Shown in pieces: positions 7,789 through 16,044 of a DNA stretch of 64,000 bases. Source of the stretch: Oceanobacter mangrovi (GTDB lineage Bacteria > Pseudomonadota > Gammaproteobacteria > Pseudomonadales > Oceanobacteraceae); NCBI RefSeq assembly GCF_019740315.1, contig NZ_JAHXZR010000002.1:560001-624000 (forward strand), given 5' to 3'. A model generated the notes under the pieces. The model did not search any database. It saw only the letters and a program-made list of their open reading frames with translations, and was not told the origin of the DNA. Within the stretch, counting starts at the first letter, position 1. Every line of letters starts with the position of its first letter. A program made the position numbers and the translations under genes.

Positions 7789-8649
7789 ATGAAAAACAGT
7801 ATCCGGATTGCTATCACGTTAGTCGTCGTGGCGGCAGCCTTACTGACAGGCAAATGGGTCTGGGATCATTATCTGTATTCTCCCTGGACTCGCGACGGTC
7901 GAATTCGGGCCGATGTTATTACGATTGCGCCGGACGTCTCTGGCTGGATTACACAGCTGTCTGCGGCCAACAACCAGGCGGTAAAAAAGGGCGACTTGCT
8001 TTTTGCAGTGGATGACCAGCGCTATCAGGCGGCAGTAATTGAAGACAAAGCTGCCGTAGAAGAAGCACGTTACGCCCTTGAACTGGCCCAACACCAATAC
8101 CAGCGGCGACAGCAGCTGACTTCCTCAAAAGCAATCAGCTCAGAAGACCTGGAATCCTACCGCATCAAAACCGACTCGGCACAAGCCAGTCTGGCGCTGG
8201 CACAAGCGAAACTCGCAGCGGATCAGATCAACCTTACTCGTACCCGGGTACAGGCGCCAGCAGACGGCACCATCATTAACCTGAATCTGAACAGTGGCAA
8301 CTATGTTGCTCAGGGCAAGGCAGTGCTGTCGATGGTCAAAGCCGGGTCTTTTTATGTCACTGGCTATTTTGAAGAAACCAAAATCCAGCGCGTGCGTGAA
8401 GGACAGCTGGCGACTATCTATCTGATGGGTTACAGCAAGCCTTTGATTGGTCGGGTTCGCACCATTGGTCAGGGCATCGCCAATGCCAATACGATTGCGG
8501 ATGGTCAGTTGCTGCCACAGATTCAGCAAACCTTTAACTGGGTACGATTGGCACAAAGGATCCCCGTTGATATCGAACTGGAATCTGTTCCTGATGGCGT
8601 TCATCTCAGTGCTGGCATGACCGCATCTATACATTTGCAGCAAGACTGA
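7789..8649 (+). CDS. AaeA-like HlyD-family membrane fusion protein
   Basis: A 286-residue periplasmic adaptor. An N-terminal signal anchor (about residues 5-22) is followed by the AaeA/EmrA hallmark YLYSPWTRDGRIRADV, a biotinyl-lipoyl half (VKKGDLLFAVDD), a coiled-coil hairpin rich in Ala and Gln (about 75-150), the second lipoyl half (VQAPADGTIINLNL) and a beta-barrel domain. It would link the inner-membrane FUSC pump encoded next to an outer-membrane channel. In E. coli the AaeAB pump exports aromatic carboxylic acids; the substrate here is unknown. It sits in a tight operon between the DUF1656 gene and the FUSC gene. Confidence 0.85.
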   Translation: MKNSIRIAITLVVVAAALLTGKWVWDHYLYSPWTRDGRIRADVITIAPDVSGWITQLSAANNQAVKKGDLLFAVDDQRYQAAVIEDKAAVEEARYALELAQHQYQRRQQLTSSKAISSEDLESYRIKTDSAQASLALAQAKLAADQINLTRTRVQAPADGTIINLNLNSGNYVAQGKAVLSMVKAGSFYVTGYFEETKIQRVREGQLATIYLMGYSKPLIGRVRTIGQGIANANTIADGQLLPQIQQTFNWVRLAQRIPVDIELESVPDGVHLSAGMTASIHLQQD

Positions 8650-8657
8650 CACGTGTT

Positions 8658-10712
8658 ATGCACCCGCTGACAGGAAGCTTGTTGCTACCGGACCGAAGTG
8701 CGCTGATCTTTGCCATCAAAGGTGTGATTTCCATGGCGTTGGCCTTGCTGGTCGCCATGGCGCTGGGGTTGGAGCGGCCGTCATGGGCAGTCGTTTCTGC
8801 TGTGTTTTTGCAGGTGCGACCGGAAACCGGTCTGGTGATCCAGAAGGGCCTGATCCAGATCGGCGGTACACTGATTGGTGCTCTGGTTGGCATCGGTATT
8901 CTGGCGGCATTTATGCCATATCCAGCCCTGGCACTGGGCGCGGTAGCTCTGTGGATCGGCCTGCACTCGGCATTGTCAACGACAGTTCGCAGCGTAAATT
9001 ACACCTATGGTTTTGCAATGGCGGGCATGTCGGCGGCTCTGGTGGTATTGCTGACCATGCTGGATGCGTCATCAGCCAGCAGTGCCAGTGTCTATGAAAT
9101 CGCCCATGCACGGGTTGCCGAGCTGATTGTCGGCGCGGCCTGCGCGGTGCTGGTGAGCCAGTTGTTGTGGCCTGTCAGTGTGAAGGCCGGACTGCGTAAA
9201 GGCGGCCAGCTGATTGTTAATGAGACGCTGGCCTATATGTCGCTGGAACTCAGCGAGAACAGCTCTCATGAAGAACGTCATGCGCACGCAGACCTGATTC
9301 TCGACGGCTTGATGGCCGTCACGGATGACGCCAGCGCGGTGACCTTTGAAGGCCCGGAAGGGCCAGGGCATGGACGAGCGGCCAGTTTGCTGTGCAATCG
9401 GGTAATGTCGTTGCTGGCAGAAGTGCAGATTCTTGGGCGCTTCCAGCGCAACTATCCCGATCAGGTTGAAGCCTGGTATCGGCAGTGGCTGGCGACTATG
9501 GTGACCAGCTTTGATGCCATGCGTGAAACCCGCGACTACGAAGTCGCCCGTAAGCAGGCGCAAGAGCTACGCCAGCAACTGCGCCGCTTGCAGAAGGAGC
9601 AAACATTTTCATCGCCGCTGCAATTTCGGTTGGCCAAAATTGCTGCTGACCTGGTCGCTGAATTGATCGTGGTTTTGCGCGCCTATCAGGCTCTGGAATA
9701 CCCGGACCAAACCTTGCTGAAAGCCAGCAGTATCGAAAGCTATCGCGACTGGCTGGTTGCGGCAGTCAATGCATCCCGCTCCATGTTGGTGTTTGGCATC
9801 GGTGCGGTGGTCTGGGTCTACACCGCCAGTACTGCGGCCATGATGTTAATGATCATGCCGGTAGTCTTCTCGATTATGTTCGCCCGGTTGCCTTCAGCAA
9901 TGATTCCTGTGGTGGTAACACGACTGGTGCATGGCGTTATGGCTGCTGCAGTGGTTGGCATGCTGGTGCTGGGGTTGTTGTCACAATCCAGCCGTGACTG
10001 GGAAATGCTGATTCTGGTGATGTCAGCAGTGTATTTCCCGGGTTTGCTGGCGCTGGCCAATCGGCCAACGCTGCCTTATGGCCTGGGTTTCCTGATACCC
10101 ATGACCATTATTCTGCAACCCGGTAATGGCATGGCTTTTAATGCGGCTTCATCACTGAGTACGGCATTTGGTGTGCTGACCGGTGTAGTGGTTCTTTATT
10201 GGGTTTTTCGACTGATAACGCCACCGGGAGATCACACCATGCAGCAGCGTCTGCTGAAGGCAACTGCCAGGGATCTGCTGGAGCTTGCCGAACCCCGCGA
10301 ACGGCCGGAGGATTGGTTTAACAGTCGTATGGGAGATCGCTTGCTGAAGCTGGCCTTGTCTGATCGCAGCAGTGGCAGTTCGCAGCGACACATTACCGAC
10401 CTGGGCCTGACTGGCCTGAACCTTGGGCATGTATCCATGCGATTGCGACGGCTGGTGACTGATGAAGTCTTTACGCCGCCAGTGCAGCAATGTCTGCAGG
10501 AGTGGCAACAGGCGTTGTCTGAAGCCTATTTGCTCAGCGCTGATGGCCAGCTCAACACCAACTTTCGCCGGGCCAGCGACAACTTACGGCAGGCGCTTGC
10601 AAGTAGCGGGGTATCGACTGCCAATCTGACTTTGGTTGAAGGCATGATGGAGCGTATTGGCTTTACTTTTGAACGCACTGCCACGGCGATTGCCGGGGCC
10701 CCAAAAAGCTGA
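8658..10712 (+). CDS. AaeB-like FUSC-family efflux permease
   Basis: A 684-residue inner-membrane protein with the duplicated layout of the FUSC/ArAE family. A membrane half of about six helices (residues 15-170, including WAVVSAVFLQVRPETG) precedes a long cytoplasmic region. A second membrane half (about 375-520, from ARLPSAMIP to IPMTIILQPGNG) and a second cytoplasmic domain follow. This family exports aromatic acids and related weak acids, energised by the proton gradient, with an AaeA-type adaptor. The start lies 8 bases after the adaptor stop. No AaeR-like LysR regulator is next to the operon. Family assignment is secure; substrate is not. Confidence 0.85.
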   Translation: MHPLTGSLLLPDRSALIFAIKGVISMALALLVAMALGLERPSWAVVSAVFLQVRPETGLVIQKGLIQIGGTLIGALVGIGILAAFMPYPALALGAVALWIGLHSALSTTVRSVNYTYGFAMAGMSAALVVLLTMLDASSASSASVYEIAHARVAELIVGAACAVLVSQLLWPVSVKAGLRKGGQLIVNETLAYMSLELSENSSHEERHAHADLILDGLMAVTDDASAVTFEGPEGPGHGRAASLLCNRVMSLLAEVQILGRFQRNYPDQVEAWYRQWLATMVTSFDAMRETRDYEVARKQAQELRQQLRRLQKEQTFSSPLQFRLAKIAADLVAELIVVLRAYQALEYPDQTLLKASSIESYRDWLVAAVNASRSMLVFGIGAVVWVYTASTAAMMLMIMPVVFSIMFARLPSAMIPVVVTRLVHGVMAAAVVGMLVLGLLSQSSRDWEMLILVMSAVYFPGLLALANRPTLPYGLGFLIPMTIILQPGNGMAFNAASSLSTAFGVLTGVVVLYWVFRLITPPGDHTMQQRLLKATARDLLELAEPRERPEDWFNSRMGDRLLKLALSDRSSGSSQRHITDLGLTGLNLGHVSMRLRRLVTDEVFTPPVQQCLQEWQQALSEAYLLSADGQLNTNFRRASDNLRQALASSGVSTANLTLVEGMMERIGFTFERTATAIAGAPKS

Positions 10713-10773
10713 TGCTGGTGATGATTGTTAAATCGTCCAAATCTGACTGAAGCAATTTCATGGCGGCGGATGT

Positions 10774-11145
10774 TTATTCGCCGCCTCCGCCGCCGCAGTC
10801 GCTGGAAAAATCACAGTCGCTGGAGTCGCCTCCGCCATCGAAGGAGGAGTCACCGTCATCTCCATAAAGGGTGTTATCCCGAGGGGATGATCGAGGGACT
10901 TCTCTGGCATCCAGCGGGATGCCATGCTCTGTACAGTACAATTTGTATTGCTGCTTGCTGCACCAGAAATACACAGCAGAGGAGGTATAGATTGCGTGTT
11001 CCGGGTAGTGCCGGGCAATGGTTTGCTTTACCTGCTGACGCTGGTATCTATTTTTTACTCCCCATTCAACCCCCAGTTGATCTCCCAGTTTTTTCTCAAA
11101 AACTCTCACAGCCTTACGTTTGTTCCATGCATCAATCAAGCCCAC
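10774..11145 (-). CDS. Small protein with Asp/Ser/Cys/Gly-rich tail (possibly DUF6559-type)
   Basis: A 123-residue protein starting at a GTG with GGAA about 10 bases upstream. The first 80 residues look like a compact helical domain (MGLIDAWNKRKAVRVFEKKL, then QRQQVKQTIARHYPEHAIYTSSAVYFWCS). They resemble what I recall of the DUF6559 family of uncharacterised gammaproteobacterial proteins; that recollection is not firm. The last 30 residues are a low-complexity run of D, S, G and two Cys (DCDFSSDCGGGGGE). No signal peptide is visible. It is convergent with the efflux operon and has no informative partner. Function unknown. Confidence 0.6.
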   Translation of the reverse strand: MGLIDAWNKRKAVRVFEKKLGDQLGVEWGVKNRYQRQQVKQTIARHYPEHAIYTSSAVYFWCSKQQYKLYCTEHGIPLDAREVPRSSPRDNTLYGDDGDSSFDGGGDSSDCDFSSDCGGGGGE

Positions 11146-11344
11146 TACTGTATTCCTTACGTCGTTTGCGCAAATGTGAAGCGAAGGAAATAGCTTCTTT
11201 TCATCGACAGGAGTTTAACGGTTTGTCGAAGATTGACGTGTCATCTTATGTCAGTGAAACAGTGGATGGCTGATGGGATGAGTAGCTAACCGGCCTGACT
11301 GCGGGATTGGTGGTGCAGACGAAACCGGCGCTACTCAAAAGAGG

Positions 11345-13108
11345 TCAGTGGGGCATTTCTGCGTTGATGTTTAATGTAGTTGGGCGCAAGCGCTTGGTTT
11401 GGCGCTGTTCGACCAGCAAGGCTTTCAATTGCGCTATCAGTTGTGCACAAGGTTCTGGTGAGGCCAGCCCGGACAGCAGATTGTTGGTCTCGGATGGATC
11501 GCGGTCCAGGTCATACATTTCCCACTCATCAGGCACGTAGTATTGTGCCGCTGTCTGGTCCGGGTTGCCGACGGCATTTCCGACGAAACGCGGGTTTTCA
11601 AAGTAACGACTCAGTTTGTAGAGGGTGCCATCAATACGCGCAATCACAGTTTCAATATGGTGGGGTTCAATAACCGGGCGATAGGGCTGTTGTGTTGCTC
11701 GTTGGGCCAGTCCTGACGTCAGTGCTGATTGCCAGCTTTTGTTGTCGCCAGCGGCTGCTTCGGTAAAAAACATTTCGGTGATTTTGGGCGCGCTGATTTC
11801 GTTCAGCCCCTCATCAACTTCGTCATCGGTCATGAAATAAATCGGCTTGTCAGCAGTGCTGTCACCGTTCAGCTGCGGTACCAGGCTGCGACCAACCGGA
11901 AGATGAACTTCGGTGTGATCTTCAGCCAGGGTGTGGGCTGTCACTGCGGTGTCCACTCCGGCCAGCTGTAGAATCGTTGGAAGCAAATCGACATGACTGG
12001 TGGGGCCGTCTTCAGTGCGGGCTGTGCCCGAAGCCCGCTGCTGTGGGGTGGAGATATACAGCGGCACGCGCAGGCACTCATCATAGGCGTTGTACCATTT
12101 CTGGTGCATTCCACCATGGGCACCAAGCACATCACCGTGGTCCGAGGTGAAGATCACAATGGTGTCGCTGAACAGGCTGGGGCATTCGCTCAGGGTGGTG
12201 TAGACCGAGTCAATCAGGGCATCAACTTTTGATTGCAGGTACAGATACAGCTGGTAATAGCTGTCCATGGTGGGCTGGCGATAGAACATCAAACCGTAAT
12301 CCAGCACATAGTCTTTCTGGCAGCGAGGCTTGGTGGCCAGATTTTCATGGCGGGTTGGTGGATTGATCACCGGAATGCCTGACAGGTCCGGTTGTTGCAG
12401 GCCGATCATCTTCCATGACTGGCCAGAGAATACGATGTCGTGTGGGTTCACAAACGAACAGACTGCCATCCACGGCTGGTAATCGGCATTTACCCTGGCT
12501 TCCGCTTCAAGCTCTTTCAGCATCTCAATAGTTTGTTGGGCGAAGCCCGGGTCTCGAATGGTGCCAGAGTTGGCGGCCAGCGAGCCGTGAGGCTCGGGGC
12601 CGATCCAGCCATGGAAACCGTAGTCTTGCAAGCGATCGGCATTGCGATATAAAGCTTCGCGTTGCGGGAAGTTATTTCCCTGGCTGTCAGTGGTCAGCAA
12701 TCCCGTGTGACTACCAGGAATCGTCAGGTCCTGATCAGATATGTGCCATTTGCCGTGGTAATAGGTGCGATATTGGCCAGCGGCTTTGAGCCAGTTACCA
12801 ATGGTTGGCACGGTATTGGGTGGCAACCAGAACAAGCCGGGATCGGATGAACTCTTGGCCATGCCACTGGTTTGACTAACGCCGTGAAGGGATGGGTAGT
12901 GACCGGTAAACAGCGATGCCCGGCTCGGTTCGCAAGCGGTGCTGGCGGCGTAGTGGCGCTGAAAACTAACCGATGCCTGGCGGATTTTTTGACGACCAGG
13001 CATGTGTTTGGCGCGATAATCGGCAACCTCCTGTCCTTCGTAATGCGGTGGAAATCGCTCCTCATCGGTCATGATGAGCAAGATGTTGGGCTGGCGGGGT
13101 GATGACAT
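11345..13108 (-). CDS. Sulfatase (type I, formylglycine-dependent)
   Basis: A 587-residue protein. The ATG at 13108 is preceded by AAGGAG and directly followed by the family's first block PNILLIMTDEERFP; an in-frame extension upstream is possible but runs through regulatory DNA. Cys59 in ACEPSRASLFTGHYPS is the C-x-P-S-R signature whose Cys is converted to formylglycine. The later blocks YYHGKWH and FTSDHGDVLGAHGG supply metal and substrate ligands, as in choline-sulfatases, arylsulfatases and phosphonate monoester hydrolases. It hydrolyses sulfate esters (or phosphonate esters). No signal peptide is seen, so it is probably cytoplasmic. Its maturase must be encoded elsewhere. It lies next to a two-component system that shares an upstream DNA element with it. 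Confidence 0.87.
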   Translation of the reverse strand: MSSPRQPNILLIMTDEERFPPHYEGQEVADYRAKHMPGRQKIRQASVSFQRHYAASTACEPSRASLFTGHYPSLHGVSQTSGMAKSSSDPGLFWLPPNTVPTIGNWLKAAGQYRTYYHGKWHISDQDLTIPGSHTGLLTTDSQGNNFPQREALYRNADRLQDYGFHGWIGPEPHGSLAANSGTIRDPGFAQQTIEMLKELEAEARVNADYQPWMAVCSFVNPHDIVFSGQSWKMIGLQQPDLSGIPVINPPTRHENLATKPRCQKDYVLDYGLMFYRQPTMDSYYQLYLYLQSKVDALIDSVYTTLSECPSLFSDTIVIFTSDHGDVLGAHGGMHQKWYNAYDECLRVPLYISTPQQRASGTARTEDGPTSHVDLLPTILQLAGVDTAVTAHTLAEDHTEVHLPVGRSLVPQLNGDSTADKPIYFMTDDEVDEGLNEISAPKITEMFFTEAAAGDNKSWQSALTSGLAQRATQQPYRPVIEPHHIETVIARIDGTLYKLSRYFENPRFVGNAVGNPDQTAAQYYVPDEWEMYDLDRDPSETNNLLSGLASPEPCAQLIAQLKALLVEQRQTKRLRPTTLNINAEMPH

Positions 13109-13136
13109 ATGCGGGACTCCTTGCCTGATTGTTGTT

Positions 13137-13198
13137 ATCCAGTGGCAATTGACTTTAACCCCCCATCCAGTGGCAATTCTGACGAAATCCTTGCATTT
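13137..13198 (-). promoter_or_regulatory. Repeated elements upstream of the sulfatase
   Basis: The 14-base sequence ATCCAGTGGCAATT occurs twice as a direct repeat (13137-13150 and 13165-13178). The second copy runs into a 21-base element (13178-13198, TCTGACGA...TTGCATTT on the plus strand) found again at 15987-16007 before the histidine kinase gene. Direct repeats upstream of the sulfatase start fit a response-regulator binding region; this role is inferred. Confidence 0.5.
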
Positions 13199-13221
13199 GA
13201 TGGCCAAGGCGTGGCGGATGG

Positions 13222-13920
13222 CTAATTATTTTCAGGCAGGCACAGCGCAAGCTCACCCTCAAAAACAAATCCCTCTCCATAGACAGTCCTGATCGGATCA
13301 CCATGCTGTTTGAGCTTGCGGCGTAGCCGATGAATGAGGGCGTCGATGGCCCCGCCGGTATCTTGTTCCAGCACCATGTCGCGCGGTATGTATTGTTGTG
13401 GTGCTTCAGCCATGGCATTGATCAGCAGGCGTTCACGAAAAGTCAGTGGGATGGTGGCACCAAGCGGTGAAATCAACTCCCGCCGTAACGGATAAAAACG
13501 CCAGGCCTGTGACTGCGGATCAACTGGCGCAGGGTTCAAGCGGCGATAGACCGAGTTGATGACTGCAGTGATTTCTTCCAGTGGCACCGGCTTGACCAGA
13601 TAGACATGGGCACCACTTTCCCAGCCAGCCAGACGATCTGTCAGGATGTCCCGCGCGGTGAGGATTATCAGCCCCAGATTGCGGTTGGCCGACAGTCGGC
13701 TGGCGATACTCAGGCCGTCTTCGCCGGGCAGGCCAAGGTCAAGAATAACCACATCATAAGCCTGCTGCTGTAGTGCCAGGTCCATGGCCTTGCCGTCCAT
13801 TACGCCAGTGGTATTTATCCCCTGACTGTTGAGGTAAAACAGTAAATCGCGATTGAGGCTGGGATTGTCTTCAACCACCAGACAGCGAATGCTGGCGGCA
13901 GAGGGGGAAACAGGATTCAT
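13222..13920 (-). CDS. OmpR/PhoB-family response regulator
   Basis: A 232-residue protein. The receiver domain (about 10-125) has the acidic pair in VVEDN, phospho-acceptor Asp61 in VVILDLGLPG, Thr88 in ILTAR and Lys110 in YLVKP. The C-terminal winged helix (about 135-225) includes PLTFRERLLINAM and GAIDALIHRLRRKL, with VYGEGFVF as the wing. It would be phosphorylated by the kinase encoded by the upstream gene, whose start overlaps... reading in the order regulator then kinase, the kinase stop region and the regulator ATG share 4 bases (ATGA), indicating translational coupling. Likely targets are the adjacent sulfatase gene and its own operon, because both carry the same upstream element. Confidence 0.88.
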   Translation of the reverse strand: MNPVSPSAASIRCLVVEDNPSLNRDLLFYLNSQGINTTGVMDGKAMDLALQQQAYDVVILDLGLPGEDGLSIASRLSANRNLGLIILTARDILTDRLAGWESGAHVYLVKPVPLEEITAVINSVYRRLNPAPVDPQSQAWRFYPLRRELISPLGATIPLTFRERLLINAMAEAPQQYIPRDMVLEQDTGGAIDALIHRLRRKLKQHGDPIRTVYGEGFVFEGELALCLPENN

Positions 13921-15956
13921 GTGGAAAACTCCGGCAGGGTCAGAATAAATCGACTGCCAACCCCGGGCCGGGAATCAATCTGGATTTGGCCGCCATGGGC
14001 CAACACGATCTTGCGTACCAGATATAACCCCAGCCCGGCGCCTGTAGTGCTGCCACTGGTGTTGCCACGCCAGTAGCGGTCAAAGGCCCGGTCTGCCGCT
14101 ATAGCATCCATGCCAGGGCCACTGTCACATACAGACAATGTCTGGGATTGAACGGTTTGATCAAGATCGATACGAATCGTGCTGCCAGCCGGCGAATACT
14201 TGATTGCGTTGTCGATCAGGTTGGCAAGTGCAACCCGCACCATTTCCGGGTCAATGTGCAACGCGGCCAGGCTTTCGCCGCCACAGAGCAACAAGGGGTT
14301 GCTGCGAAAGCCGCGAAAATCATTCACTACGGTTTCTGCCAGCGGCCGCAAGCGGGTGGGAGTGCGGTTCAGGTGGGCCGCGTCGAGCCCCTGGCGGTCG
14401 CGCGAAAGGCTGTGTTCGACCAGCCGGTTCAGTCGCTCCACGGCACTATGAATCGTGTCATAACGGTCACCGGTACCTCGAACAGTCCCATCGTCCAGAT
14501 GCTCCAGTATGGTTGTGGCTGAATCAATTTCGGCCAGCGGTGTCTTGATCTCATGAAACAGCATGGCGACAAAATCTGCCTGTTCTTGTCTTGCAGCTCG
14601 TTCGGAATCTGCTTCGGCCGCGGCGATGCGGGCGCTTTCCGCATTGGCGTTGCGGGCTTTTTTATACTGGGAAACCCGCATGGCAACGGCCACATGAATT
14701 GCCATTGAGATAATCAGCGAGCCAACCTGGCTGCCGTACAAGTCCACCATCATGCCGGAATTAATGCGTAATGACGGCAGCGAAATGGCCAGCTGACAAA
14801 ACAACAAAATGGTCATCACCGCCAGGAGCAGGCGTCCCAATGGCCGCTGCTGGCGCAACTGGTCAAGGGCAATCACAACATTCAGCACTCCGGTGAGTAC
14901 CAGCGCCAATGCCAGCCCTCCCATCAGCAGGGTGAACCAGCCAAACCAGACCGACACCCCAATGGCCAGTGACAATATTCCCAGTGCCGTGTAAAGCCGG
15001 GCCATGCGCGGATAACTGCTTGTCAGTTCCAGTACCCTGGCAGTGAGGAAAATCTGGCTGGCGACGGTCAGTGCCGTAAGGGTTTTCAGCACATACTCGT
15101 TCAGCAGTGGCTCATCACCCAATAACCACTGAAAAATGAGTCCGTTAAAGCTCAGGTAAAAGGCAGCACGCAGGGCCAGGTAGATCGTCAGCTCACCGAA
15201 AATACGCTCACGCAAGCTGATCCAGTGCAGCAGATTGATCAGAATCAGAGAAAAGAATACGCCGAAATACAATCCGAACAGCAGTGATTCATCCTGTTGA
15301 CGCTGTTGGTATTGGCTGACTGGGTAGAGTATGAAATAGGCATTCATCAAGCCGTTCTGACGCAAGCGGATGTAGTAGTCTTGCGGATCTGTCCCTGTTT
15401 GCTGCCGGGTCAGATCAATCAGAAAACCGGGAGTGCGATCGTCTTCAGGCCATTCGGAATGGCGAACCTGGTCGCCACTGACCATTCGGACCCAGCCATC
15501 AGGGCCGGGCTGATAGAACTCAATATGGTCGAGCAAGGGTGGTGTGATGCGTAAATAGAGTTTATCTGGACCGCTGCGGGTTCGCTGCAGGGAAAACCGT
15601 AACCAGATTGAGCGAGTGCCGCCGACTCCCTCAATCAACTGGCCGGGGAGCGGGAGGAAAGTACCCGCCTGGCCACTTGCAACCAGATTGATGTCATTGG
15701 TTGCGATCTCGGGTTGCAATTGCTGCAGCTGACCGGACAAAGAATAGCTTTGGTCGCTGTTCAATTGCAGGGTCGCATGGGCGCTGCCGGGGCCCAGGCT
15801 GGAGAGCAGGAAAACACCGAACCAGATGCTTGCATGCAACGCTGCCGGTAGCCCTGGCCAGCACCAACGGCAACAATGATGGATAGCAAAAAGGCACGTC
15901 CGGGAGGCCGTGGCGGGGAAGGTCATGGCAGGCTGATCCAAGATGCTGAAATCCAT
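13917..15956 (-). CDS. Membrane sensor histidine kinase with 7TMR-DISM-type input
   Basis: About 679 residues from the ATG at 15956. A GTG at 16010 would add 18 residues but lies inside a DNA element shared with the sulfatase promoter, so I prefer the later start. A hydrophobic export segment near residues 40-60 precedes a periplasmic beta domain of the 7TMR-DISMED2 type (IWLRFSLQRT ... YYIRLRQNGLMNAYF). A block of seven membrane helices follows (about 225-430). The kinase core has the H-box LFHEIKTPLAEID (His near 468), an N-box ANLIDNAIKYSP and G-boxes DSGPGMD and TGAGLGLYLV. 7TMR-DISM proteins often sense carbohydrates or related ligands at the cell surface. It overlaps the response regulator gene by 4 bases and should act as its kinase. 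Confidence 0.85.
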   Translation of the reverse strand: MDFSILDQPAMTFPATASRTCLFAIHHCCRWCWPGLPAALHASIWFGVFLLSSLGPGSAHATLQLNSDQSYSLSGQLQQLQPEIATNDINLVASGQAGTFLPLPGQLIEGVGGTRSIWLRFSLQRTRSGPDKLYLRITPPLLDHIEFYQPGPDGWVRMVSGDQVRHSEWPEDDRTPGFLIDLTRQQTGTDPQDYYIRLRQNGLMNAYFILYPVSQYQQRQQDESLLFGLYFGVFFSLILINLLHWISLRERIFGELTIYLALRAAFYLSFNGLIFQWLLGDEPLLNEYVLKTLTALTVASQIFLTARVLELTSSYPRMARLYTALGILSLAIGVSVWFGWFTLLMGGLALALVLTGVLNVVIALDQLRQQRPLGRLLLAVMTILLFCQLAISLPSLRINSGMMVDLYGSQVGSLIISMAIHVAVAMRVSQYKKARNANAESARIAAAEADSERAARQEQADFVAMLFHEIKTPLAEIDSATTILEHLDDGTVRGTGDRYDTIHSAVERLNRLVEHSLSRDRQGLDAAHLNRTPTRLRPLAETVVNDFRGFRSNPLLLCGGESLAALHIDPEMVRVALANLIDNAIKYSPAGSTIRIDLDQTVQSQTLSVCDSGPGMDAIAADRAFDRYWRGNTSGSTTGAGLGLYLVRKIVLAHGGQIQIDSRPGVGSRFILTLPEFST

Positions 15957-15986
15957 TCTCAGAATACCGCCAATGGCCACCAATAA

Positions 15987-16007
15987 TCTGACGACATTTT
16001 TGCATTT
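15987..16007 (-). promoter_or_regulatory. Copy of the sulfatase upstream element before the kinase gene
   Basis: Matches 13178-13198 at 18 of 21 positions; both begin TCTGACGA and end TTGCATTT on the plus strand. It lies 31 bases upstream of the preferred kinase start. A shared site in front of both units suggests common control, probably by the response regulator between them. Confidence 0.45.
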
Positions 16008-16044
16008 CACGGACTGTGCAAAGATCTTGCTGGTCTGCCGATTA

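Noticed and set aside
10762-10785. GC-rich hairpin as terminator between the efflux operon and the small Cys/Gly protein
   Set aside because: The 7-bp GGCGGCG / CGCCGCC pairing arises partly from Gly codons at the end of the small gene and has no T-run.
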